This document shows, piece after piece, positions 44,155 through 51,316 of a stretch of DNA of 64,000 bases. This DNA is from CALLCD01 sp039196965 (lineage in GTDB: Bacteria > Pseudomonadota > Alphaproteobacteria > Caulobacterales > Hyphomonadaceae). Numbering within the stretch: the first letter of the stretch is position 1; every line of letters begins with the position of its first letter. A program made the position numbers and the translations under genes. The stretch is taken from NCBI GenBank assembly GCA_039196965.1, contig JBCCUK010000004.1, positions 1 to 64,000 of the forward strand. The letters run 5' to 3'. Under the pieces are notes generated by a model that did not search any database, had not been told where the DNA came from, and saw only the letters and a program-made list of their open reading frames with translations.

Positions 44155-45209
44155 GATGCCAGTTCGAAGGGCTCCAGCCCCGACAAACGCATAGCCCGAT
44201 CGAGCATCGGCACCTCTCGCGGATCATAAGGCGCGGCTACTTTGCCGATGGCATCGATGTGCTCAGGCGTCGTCCCGCAGCATCCGCCAAGCACGTTGAC
44301 TAGCCCGCTTTCGGCCCATTCACCGAGGGCAGACGCTACCTGTTCAGGGGTCTCGTCATACTCGCCAAAGGCATTCGGCAGACCCGCGTTGGGATAGGTC
44401 AGAATGCGCGTATCGGCGACTTTAGACAGCGCCGCCACATGCTGGCGCATAAGATCCGGCCCAAGCGCGCAATTCAACCCGACGGCCCAGGGTTTTGCGT
44501 GACGCACCGAATGCCAGAACGCTTCTGCCGTCTGACCCGAAAGGGTTCGGCCGGACGCGTCGGTGATTGTGCCGGATATCATGATCGGTATATTTTCACC
44601 CGTCTCCATGCGGAGATCGAGCAACGCCTTAATCGCAGCCTTGGCGTTCAGGGTGTCAAAAACGGTTTCTATAAGGAAGAAATCGACGAACTCCGCCATA
44701 GCTTCTGCCTGCTGATGGTATGCAATTCGGACATCGTCGAAAGTAACCTCACGGAAGCCCGGATCATTCACATTGGGCGAGAGAGAGAGCGTCTTATTGG
44801 TCGGGCCGATCGCGCCGAGCACACCAATCGGCCGATCGAGTTCAGCGCTGGCCTCATCGGCGACCTCACGGGCCAATCGCGCGCCTTCTCTGGCAATCTC
44901 TGCAGCCAGATCCTGCATATCGTAATCGGCCATGGCGATTGTCGTTGCGGAAAAGGTATTGGTCTCAAAGAGATCCGCTCCGGCATCAATATACCGCCGG
45001 TGGATCGTCTTAATGATATCCGGCCGGGTGAGATTAAGGAGATCATTGTTGCCTTTCAGGGGGACGGACCAATCGCCAAAACGATTTCCCTGAAAGTCTA
45101 TCTCTTCAAGACTAAAGCCTTGAATCTGCGTGCCCATGGCACCGTCGAGAATGAGGATTCGCTTGGCAGCTTCGGCCTCAAGATCTGTGATACGTTGTTT
45201 ACGGGACAT
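44151..45209 (-). CDS. metH: methionine synthase, homocysteine methyltransferase half
   Basis: A 352-residue (beta/alpha)8 homocysteine methyltransferase domain, equal to the first module of MetH. ILILDGAMGTQIQ (18-30) opens the barrel; the zinc site is Cys247 (in GLNCALG) and Cys310-Cys311 (in LGGCCGTTPEH). NNDLLNLTRPDII and FETNTFSATT are also diagnostic. It has no cobalamin domain and must work with the 880-residue partner encoded 1.4 kb downstream. It lies 9 bases after metF. A free homocysteine S-methyltransferase role with another donor is possible but less likely. Confidence 0.95.
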   Translation of the reverse strand: MSRKQRITDLEAEAAKRILILDGAMGTQIQGFSLEEIDFQGNRFGDWSVPLKGNNDLLNLTRPDIIKTIHRRYIDAGADLFETNTFSATTIAMADYDMQDLAAEIAREGARLAREVADEASAELDRPIGVLGAIGPTNKTLSLSPNVNDPGFREVTFDDVRIAYHQQAEAMAEFVDFFLIETVFDTLNAKAAIKALLDLRMETGENIPIMISGTITDASGRTLSGQTAEAFWHSVRHAKPWAVGLNCALGPDLMRQHVAALSKVADTRILTYPNAGLPNAFGEYDETPEQVASALGEWAESGLVNVLGGCCGTTPEHIDAIGKVAAPYDPREVPMLDRAMRLSGLEPFELAS

Positions 45210-45218
45210 AAATCCCTC

Positions 45219-46091
45219 CTATGCCGCGGCGCGGTTCTGGGGCTTCAGACCCAGAAGTCGGCACGTCGATAAGGCGAGTGGTGCTTTGTTCAGCGTGTAG
45301 AAATGGAAATGCTCGACGCCCTCGTCGGCGAGTTGGCGACAGAGATCGGCGGCCACGGTTGCTGTTACCAAGTCCCGCGTTTCGGAGTCTTCATCCAAAC
45401 CTTCATAGCGCTCATGCAGCCAGTCCGGTAGCGTCGCCTTCACCATACCAGCCATGCGCTTCAATCCGTTGAAATTCGCCTGCAACATAATGCCCGGCAC
45501 AATAGGCATGTGAACGCCACCTGCTCGGGCGAGGTCAACGAAGCGGAAGTAAATCTCTGGTTCGAAGAAGAATTGAGTAATTGCGCGGTCCGCACCGGCA
45601 TCCTGTTTTGCTTTTAGAAGCGCAATGTCTTCATCCCATCCCCGGCTTTCGGGATGCGGCTCAGGATAGCACCCAACCGAAATCTGAAACTGATCTGAAT
45701 AGGCGTCCTTGATGCCAGCGATAAGTTCGACAGAGCTTTCGAAACCACCAGGATGAGGTTCAAATGAGGTGCCCATGCCTGTCGGCGGGTCACCGCGCAG
45801 CGCAACAATGTGGCGGACCCCTGCACTTGCATAATCACCCACCACGCCAAGGACATCCTCCCGCGTAGCGGCAACGCAGGTGAGATGAGCGGCGGGTTTC
45901 AGCCGTGTTTCTTCGGCAATTCGTTTCACGGTGCGATGGGTACGATCCCGCGTTGAGCCCCCGGCACCATAGGTCACCGATACGAAGCCGGGTTCCATGG
46001 GTTGCAACCGCTCGACGGCATCCCAAAGGCGGTCCTCCATCGTTTCGGACTTCGGCGGAAAAAACTCAAAAGACACATTGGGCGCGCTCAT
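45219..46091 (-). CDS. metF: 5,10-methylenetetrahydrofolate reductase
   Basis: A 290-residue FAD enzyme making 5-methyl-THF for MetH. Seen: SFEFFPPKSETMEDRL (6-21, catalytic Glu), VSVTYGAGGSTRDRT (with AGGS phosphate loop), HIVALRGDPPTG, SVGCYPEPHPES, AGADRAITQFFFEPE and PIVPGIMLQ. It overlaps the upstream ArsR-methyltransferase gene by 4 bases (ATGA), placing methyl-group supply, regulator and synthase in one operon. Confidence 0.97.
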   Translation of the reverse strand: MSAPNVSFEFFPPKSETMEDRLWDAVERLQPMEPGFVSVTYGAGGSTRDRTHRTVKRIAEETRLKPAAHLTCVAATREDVLGVVGDYASAGVRHIVALRGDPPTGMGTSFEPHPGGFESSVELIAGIKDAYSDQFQISVGCYPEPHPESRGWDEDIALLKAKQDAGADRAITQFFFEPEIYFRFVDLARAGGVHMPIVPGIMLQANFNGLKRMAGMVKATLPDWLHERYEGLDEDSETRDLVTATVAADLCRQLADEGVEHFHFYTLNKAPLALSTCRLLGLKPQNRAAA

Positions 46092-47065
46092 TCGGCGGCC
46101 TCCTTGGATTGATTTAGATAGGTTGCGGTCCAGATCTCAACGGCCAAACCCTCTTTAAGATCCTTCGGCGGCTCAAACCGCCTTGGCATATCGATACCCA
46201 AACCAACATTTGCCGCCCATTCGGCAAGCGTATCATGGCGAACACCCAACCGGCGATGGCCATGCTTTTCGCGCAGGAATTCCAGCTGGTGGGGAGCAAA
46301 ATCGACAATCAGGAGCCTCCCATCAGGCTTTAAGATCCTCGCCGCTTCAGCCAGGGCGCGATCAGGCTCTTCTATAAAGTGGAGAACTTGATGGATGATC
46401 ACCAGATCTACTGAAGCATCATCGAATGGCAGCACCGTGGCATCTGCCTGCCGCACGAACGCATTCTCTGTCCCGTCACGCTGGAGGTTTGCCCTCGCGA
46501 CCGTAAGCATGCGGTGACTGAGATCAACGCCATCGGCCCGGCCAACGCGATCGGCAAAAAGCGACAACATCCGTCCGGTGCCAGTACCGATATCGACAAG
46601 GCGGGCAAACGGGCCCGGTCCAGCTATATCGAGAAGCGCCTTCTCTATCGCCTTATTAGGGTAGTGAAGCGACCGAACCGTGTCCCAGGTATCGGCCATT
46701 TCGCTGAAATAGGTTTCTGCCGCATCAGAGCGCTCTGCCCTGACGCGTTTCAGATTGGCAGCATCACGGCCAAAATCCCCCGCCTCCACATCGATCAAAT
46801 CCAATACCGTCAAAACGATATGCCTTGCATTCACATGGGTTGGCAGGCTGTAAAACACCCACGAACCTTCTGGCAGCCGATCGACCAGGCCAGCATTTGT
46901 CAAAGCTTTCAGGTGATGTGAAAGTCTTGGTTGGCTTTGTCCCATGATTTGGACAAGTTCGCCCACAGCCAGATCGCCATGGCGCAAAAGGGCCAGAATA
47001 CGCAGGCGATTTGGTTCACCGGCCGCACGGAGGGAGGACACAACTTTTTCCGGCTCGAACAGCAT
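46088..47065 (-). CDS. ArsR-type regulator fused to a SAM-dependent methyltransferase (SahR-like)
   Basis: 325 residues: an ArsR winged helix (1-100) with recognition helix MGQSQPRLSHHLKALTNAG (41-59), followed by a class I methyltransferase (about 115-320) with motif I LVDIGTGTGRML (156-167), the aspartate in ADGVDLSHRM and a VIIHQVLHFIEEP segment. A regulator that binds SAM or SAH itself is the natural reading for the head gene of a metF-metH operon, as in SahR-type control of the methyl cycle (family knowledge, assignment inferred). The start MLFEPEKVV lies 8 bases from a 24-bp palindrome and has no ribosome site, so the message may be leaderless. Confidence 0.88.
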   Translation of the reverse strand: MLFEPEKVVSSLRAAGEPNRLRILALLRHGDLAVGELVQIMGQSQPRLSHHLKALTNAGLVDRLPEGSWVFYSLPTHVNARHIVLTVLDLIDVEAGDFGRDAANLKRVRAERSDAAETYFSEMADTWDTVRSLHYPNKAIEKALLDIAGPGPFARLVDIGTGTGRMLSLFADRVGRADGVDLSHRMLTVARANLQRDGTENAFVRQADATVLPFDDASVDLVIIHQVLHFIEEPDRALAEAARILKPDGRLLIVDFAPHQLEFLREKHGHRRLGVRHDTLAEWAANVGLGIDMPRRFEPPKDLKEGLAVEIWTATYLNQSKEAAE

Positions 47066-47073
47066 AAAAACAT

Positions 47074-47097
47074 ATAAACATATATTTATATGTTTAT
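47074..47097. promoter_or_regulatory. 24-bp palindrome, likely operator of the ArsR-methyltransferase regulator
   Basis: Perfect 10-base arms ATAAACATAT and ATATGTTTAT around ATTT, 8 bases upstream of the start of the ArsR-methyltransferase/metF/metH operon. The AT-rich symmetric form and place are what an ArsR-family dimer would bind for autorepression. It is also 108 bases upstream of mlaA on the other strand. Confidence 0.75.
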
Positions 47098-47204
47098 GCA
47101 ATAGCCCGCTACTGCCTTGCAGCATGATTTTCACAACCGATTGAGTTGAAGCTTGCTGCTGAAAAGTCCATATCAATGCCCACTTGCGGAGACAGGCTAG
47201 ATTT

Positions 47205-47999
47205 ATGAAAAAAGCAGTGTTTTTGAGCGTGATGGCTTTATGCCTGTCAGCGTGCCAAACGGCCCGGGTCAACAGCGACGATCCGACTTACGACCCTTTT
47301 GAAAATCTCAATCGCAAAGTTTTTGGCTTTAACAACTCTGTTGATAGGATTTTTCTCGGGCCGGTTGCGCGTGGCTATATCAATACCGTTCCGGAACCGG
47401 CGCGCGATAGCGTCAGTAACTTCCTGGTGAACGTCAATACGCCAACGACGTTTGCAAATGATGTGCTGCAAGCCAAACCTCAAAGAGCAGCGGAGACGTT
47501 TGCGAGGTTCATTATCAACTCAACCATAGGTCTTGGCGGTCTGTTCGATGTCGCCGGCGCGGGAGAAAACGGCATTAAGGCGCACAGAGAGGATTTTGGC
47601 CAAACCCTCGGATACTGGGGAATGCCGTCGGGAGCTTATTTTGTCGCGCCTTTTCTAGGACCGACAAATCTACGCGACACTGTAGGTGGAGTGACCGATA
47701 CCGTCTTCAATCCTTTGGTATGGATGGAGTTTGGCGTTTCGAGCACTTTCGATACCTATCTGCAAGTTGGTCAAACCGTAGCGGTCGCCATCGACACACG
47801 TGCTCAGCTCAACGAAGCCTTCGAAGCCCTGCAACGCCAGCCAGAGCCCTACACGGCCCTTCGCCGCGCTTACACGAATGGCCGCGTTACCGCGATCCGT
47901 GACGGCCAACAAATCGCCAACCCATACGAAGATCTCCCAGATTTTGACGAATTTGATGACTTTGATGAATTCGATGATGCGGCAGAGCCGGGCGAATAG
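47205..47999 (+). CDS. mlaA: MlaA/VacJ outer-membrane lipoprotein
   Basis: A 264-residue lipoprotein of the Mla system, which takes misplaced phospholipids from the outer leaflet of the outer membrane. Lipobox CLSAC; then DPFENLNRKVFGFNNSVDR, a family signature, FARFIINSTIGLGGLFDVA, HREDFGQTLGYWGMPSG and VAPFLGPTNLRD. The C-terminal tail is a run of Asp/Glu/Phe residues (DEFDDFDEFDD). It is directly followed by mlaC with the ribosome site of mlaC overlapping its stop. No MlaBDEF genes are here. Confidence 0.95.
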   Translation: MKKAVFLSVMALCLSACQTARVNSDDPTYDPFENLNRKVFGFNNSVDRIFLGPVARGYINTVPEPARDSVSNFLVNVNTPTTFANDVLQAKPQRAAETFARFIINSTIGLGGLFDVAGAGENGIKAHREDFGQTLGYWGMPSGAYFVAPFLGPTNLRDTVGGVTDTVFNPLVWMEFGVSSTFDTYLQVGQTVAVAIDTRAQLNEAFEALQRQPEPYTALRRAYTNGRVTAIRDGQQIANPYEDLPDFDEFDDFDEFDDAAEPGE

Positions 48000-48009
48000 G
48001 AGCAACAAC

Positions 48010-48633
48010 GTGCGCGTACTTATGTTTGCAGCGGCCATAGGGCTGATCGCTGCCCTGTCCTCGACCGCGGCGATTGCTGACGAAGCATCTGAGGCATTCG
48101 TTCAGGAAAATGCGACGCTTGTCCTCCAGTCTCTCGACGACCCGTCCCTTGATCAGGCTGCAAGGACAGAACAGTTCAGCACGTATCTGAACGAGTTTTC
48201 GAACTTCGATCGGATTTCAAACTTTGTGATCGGAAAATATGCCCGCCGCTTCGAGCGCGAGGAGCTGCTGAGATATCGCGCCGCATTTCGCGAATACAAT
48301 CTGGTGGCTTACGAGACCCAATTCGACCAATATCGGGGAGCCAATCTGACCGTCACAGGATCGACAGACAGAAGTGAGCGGGACTCAATAGTAGACTCGA
48401 CGCTGATGAACTCAGACGGCGAAGAGTTCGATGTACGCTGGCGCGTGCTTCTGCGCAACGGCGAACACGAAGTTGTCGATGTTGCGCTGAACATAGATGG
48501 CAATCTGCTTTGGTTGGCTATCGAGCAGCGAGCCCAGTTTCTCGATCTGCTCGATCGGGAAAATGGATCCGCTGACGCCCTAATAGAGAAGCTTAAAGAA
48601 CTAACCGAAGAGTTGCAGAGCGAGCGCAGTTAA
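48010..48633 (+). CDS. mlaC: MlaC/Ttg2D-type phospholipid-binding periplasmic protein
   Basis: A 207-residue exported protein (signal segment VRVLMFAAAIGLIAALSS to AIADE). It carries lipid between MlaA and the inner-membrane Mla complex. Family marks: FSNFDRISNFVIGKYARRF, YRAAFREYNLVAYETQF, and DVRWRVLLRNGEHEVVDVALN. The start is the GTG at 48010, fixed by AGGAG 7 bases upstream; the longer in-frame extension would run back through mlaA. A hairpin overlaps its stop codon. Confidence 0.93.
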   Translation: MRVLMFAAAIGLIAALSSTAAIADEASEAFVQENATLVLQSLDDPSLDQAARTEQFSTYLNEFSNFDRISNFVIGKYARRFEREELLRYRAAFREYNLVAYETQFDQYRGANLTVTGSTDRSERDSIVDSTLMNSDGEEFDVRWRVLLRNGEHEVVDVALNIDGNLLWLAIEQRAQFLDLLDRENGSADALIEKLKELTEELQSERS

Positions 48634-48641
48634 GCGCTCGC
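48620..48641 (+). terminator. hairpin around the mlaC stop codon
   Basis: Eight-base perfect arms GCGAGCGC and GCGCTCGC with loop AGTTAA that contains the stop codon. No T-run follows. It sits between the convergent mlaC and ettA genes and may protect or end the mla transcript. Confidence 0.4.
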
Positions 48642-48665
48642 CGTCTGCGAGTAGCAATTCGTAGG

Positions 48666-50327
48666 CTATCTTGCGAACTTCTTGAATTTCACCCGTTTCG
48701 GATTGACCACGTCTTCGCCGAGGCGGCGCTTCTTGTCCTCCAGATAGGATGAGAAGTCGCCCTCGAACCACTCGACATGGCTATCGCCCTCAAAAGCAAG
48801 GATGTGTGTCGCCATACGGTCGAGGAACCAGCGGTCGTGAGAGATAATCACGGCACAACCAGGGAAACCGTCGAGCCCCTCCTCCAGCGCCTGCAAGGTT
48901 TCAACGTCAAGATCGTTCGTTGGCTCGTCGAGTAGGAGCAGATTGCCACCCTCACGTAGCATCTTCGCGAGGTGGACACGGTTGCGCTCCCCGCCAGACA
49001 GAATACCGACTTTCTTCTGTTGGTCCGTCTTCTTGAAATTGAAGGCTCCGACATAGGCCCGCGAGTGGATATCGATGCCTCCGATATCAAGGATATCGAG
49101 CCCGTCAGAAATCTCTTCCCACACGGTCTTATTGTCATCGAGCTTGTCGCGAGACTGGTCGACATAGCCGAGTTCAACCGTGTCGCCGAGGCGCAGCGTG
49201 CCGGAGTCCGGCTGTTCCTGATCTAGGATCATCTTGAACAGGGTCGATTTACCGGCACCGTTCGGCCCGATCACGCCGACAATGCCGCCCGGCGGCAACT
49301 TAAAGTCCAGATCTTCGATCAGGAGATTATTGCCAAAGCCCTTGCGCAGCTGTTCGGCCTCCAGCACCACGCTGCCGAGACGCGGGCCAGGCGGAATGCG
49401 AATTTGCGCAGTCGAGACTTTCTCCCGCTCGGCCTGCGAAGCCATTTCCTCATAGCGTTGGATACGGGCCTTGGATTTCGCCTGGCGGGCCTTCGCCCCA
49501 GCACGGACCCACTCAAGTTCTTTGGAGAGCGTGCGCTGGCGGCCCTTATCCTCGCGGGCCTCCTGTTCCATGCGCTTCGCTTTCTGCTCAACCCAGGCGG
49601 AGTAATTACCTTCATAAGGAATGCCGCGCCCACGATCGAGTTCGAGGATCCAGCCGGTGATGTCATCCAGAAAGTAGCGGTCGTGGGTCACGAGGATGAC
49701 GCAGCCCGGGAAATTGATCAGGTAGTTCTGTAGCCAGGCCACGGTCTCGGCGTCGAGATGGTTGGTTGGCTCGTCCATCAGGATCATGTCGGGCTTTGAT
49801 AGCAGTAGCTGACAGATCGCCACCCGGCGGATCTCACCTCCGGAGAGTTTAGACACATCGGCGAAATCATCCGGGCAGCGCAGGGCTTCCATTGCCATCT
49901 GGATCTTGGAATCGATGTCCCAAGCATCGGCAGCATCGACCTGCTCCTGCAGCGCCGTCATCTCTTCCATGAGTTCGTCGGTATATTCCTCACCGAGCCG
50001 TGTCGAGATCGCGTTAAACTGGTCGAGAAGCTGCTTTTCAGGGCACTTCGAGGCGATATTGTCGAAGACGTTCAAACTTTCATCGAGCTTCGGCTCCTGG
50101 GGCAGATAGCCAACCTTGATGCCGTCAGCGGCCCAGGCCTCGCCGTTGAACTCGGTATCAAGGCCCGCCATGATTTTAAGCAGGGTAGACTTACCCGCGC
50201 CATTGACACCGACAACACCGATCTTCGCGTCGGGAAGGAAGGACAGGTGTATGTTTTCAAAGACCTTTTTGCCGCCGGGATAGGTCTTGGAAAGTCCCTG
50301 CAGGGTATAGACGTATTGAACTGCCAT
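48666..50327 (-). CDS. ettA: energy-dependent translational throttle protein EttA (ABC-F)
   Basis: A 553-residue ABC-F ATPase with two nucleotide-binding domains and no membrane part. First Walker A GVNGAGKST (about 35), signature LSGGEIRRVAICQLL, Walker B ILMDEPTNHLDAE; second Walker A GPNGAGKST, LSGGERNRVHLAKML and LLLDEPTNDLDVE. The start MAVQYVYTLQGLSK matches EttA; an in-frame ATG four codons earlier is the alternative. EttA binds the ribosomal E site under low ATP and modulates the first elongation steps. Length equals E. coli EttA. Confidence 0.96.
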   Translation of the reverse strand: MAVQYVYTLQGLSKTYPGGKKVFENIHLSFLPDAKIGVVGVNGAGKSTLLKIMAGLDTEFNGEAWAADGIKVGYLPQEPKLDESLNVFDNIASKCPEKQLLDQFNAISTRLGEEYTDELMEEMTALQEQVDAADAWDIDSKIQMAMEALRCPDDFADVSKLSGGEIRRVAICQLLLSKPDMILMDEPTNHLDAETVAWLQNYLINFPGCVILVTHDRYFLDDITGWILELDRGRGIPYEGNYSAWVEQKAKRMEQEAREDKGRQRTLSKELEWVRAGAKARQAKSKARIQRYEEMASQAEREKVSTAQIRIPPGPRLGSVVLEAEQLRKGFGNNLLIEDLDFKLPPGGIVGVIGPNGAGKSTLFKMILDQEQPDSGTLRLGDTVELGYVDQSRDKLDDNKTVWEEISDGLDILDIGGIDIHSRAYVGAFNFKKTDQQKKVGILSGGERNRVHLAKMLREGGNLLLLDEPTNDLDVETLQALEEGLDGFPGCAVIISHDRWFLDRMATHILAFEGDSHVEWFEGDFSSYLEDKKRRLGEDVVNPKRVKFKKFAR

Positions 50328-50556
50328 AAGTGCATGCATCTCTTGAGACTGAAATTAAGGGGCGTGTCTGAAACACAGCAGGCCAGATATCAAGCTACAG
50401 ACATCAGATTTATAGGTTGAGGGTACTAGCCCTAACACTAGGCATCTCGTTCATTCGCGAGTGAAGAACGATGCCTTCACACTCTCGTTACTTGTTCTCC
50501 TATGAGGTGAAGGTCATTTTGGGTCGGGTTTAACAACCCATGAAAGGACGCACACA

Positions 50557-51192
50557 ATGAAACTCGCTACTTCCCTTCGCGCGACCGCCGTCGCCTCGCT
50601 CCTCGCCACAGGCATCGCCTTCGCTGGATCAGCAAACGCAGACGGTCACGCTTTGTCCGAAAAAGTCTCCTCAGGCAGCTATGTGATGGACGTCACCCAT
50701 GGTTACGTCACTTTTTCTTACAACCATCTCGGCTTCTCCAATCCGCAGCTGCGCTTTCGCACCGTCGACGCCAAGCTCGATCTCGATGCGGATGATCCTG
50801 CGGCGTCTTCGGTCAATGTTACCATTGCAGCGAATTCGATCGATACAGGTGTTGACGTCTTCGACGGCCATATGAACAGCGCAGACTGGCTCGACACGGA
50901 GACCTATCCAGAGATTTCATTTGTCTCCACCACATTGGAGCAAACCGATGCTGGCACGGGAACACTCACGGGCGATCTCACCATCAAGGGCGTTACTAAG
51001 CCGGTCACACTTGATGTGACGCTGATTGGCGCTGGACCACATCCGCTGAACCAAAAAGAAACCGTCGGGGTCGAAGCCACGGGGACCGTGTTGCGGTCTG
51101 ACTTCGGACTTGGTGCCTACGCGCCGGCTGTCTCTGACGACGTCAAGATCCTGATCTCCGGCGAGTTCAATAAGGTTGAGGCGGCCGAATAA
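50557..51192 (+). CDS. YceI family periplasmic protein
   Basis: A 211-residue exported lipocalin-like protein: signal peptide about 1-28 (ending ANADG), then SYVMDVTHGYVTFSYNHLGFS, DVFDGHMNSADWLDTETYPEI, the diagnostic GDLTIKGVTKPVTLDV and RSDFGLGAYAPAVSDDVKI. YceI proteins bind isoprenoid or similar lipids; physiological role unsettled. AAGGA 8 bases before the ATG. A strong intrinsic terminator follows (51227-51255). Confidence 0.94.
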   Translation: MKLATSLRATAVASLLATGIAFAGSANADGHALSEKVSSGSYVMDVTHGYVTFSYNHLGFSNPQLRFRTVDAKLDLDADDPAASSVNVTIAANSIDTGVDVFDGHMNSADWLDTETYPEISFVSTTLEQTDAGTGTLTGDLTIKGVTKPVTLDVTLIGAGPHPLNQKETVGVEATGTVLRSDFGLGAYAPAVSDDVKILISGEFNKVEAAE

Positions 51193-51226
51193 AACCGAGC
51201 CACCTCAGACCGACATTCGCGATTGT

Positions 51227-51255
51227 AAGGGCGATGCCATTGGGTGTCGCCCTTT
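51227..51255 (+). terminator. intrinsic terminator after yceI
   Basis: Stem with AAGGGCGA paired to TCGCCCTT, extended by two G-T wobbles and two G-C pairs, followed by TT and a pyrimidine run. It lies 35 bases past the YceI stop codon. Confidence 0.75.
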
Positions 51256-51316
51256 CTCCATTTGGTTCCGTCACACGCAGACATGACAAAGCAGATAAGG
51301 CCGTTAAGGTGCCGCC

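Noticed and set aside
44439..45272. Open plus-strand frame of 277 codons
   Set aside because: Antisense to the homocysteine half of metH and the end of metF, which have full catalytic motifs.
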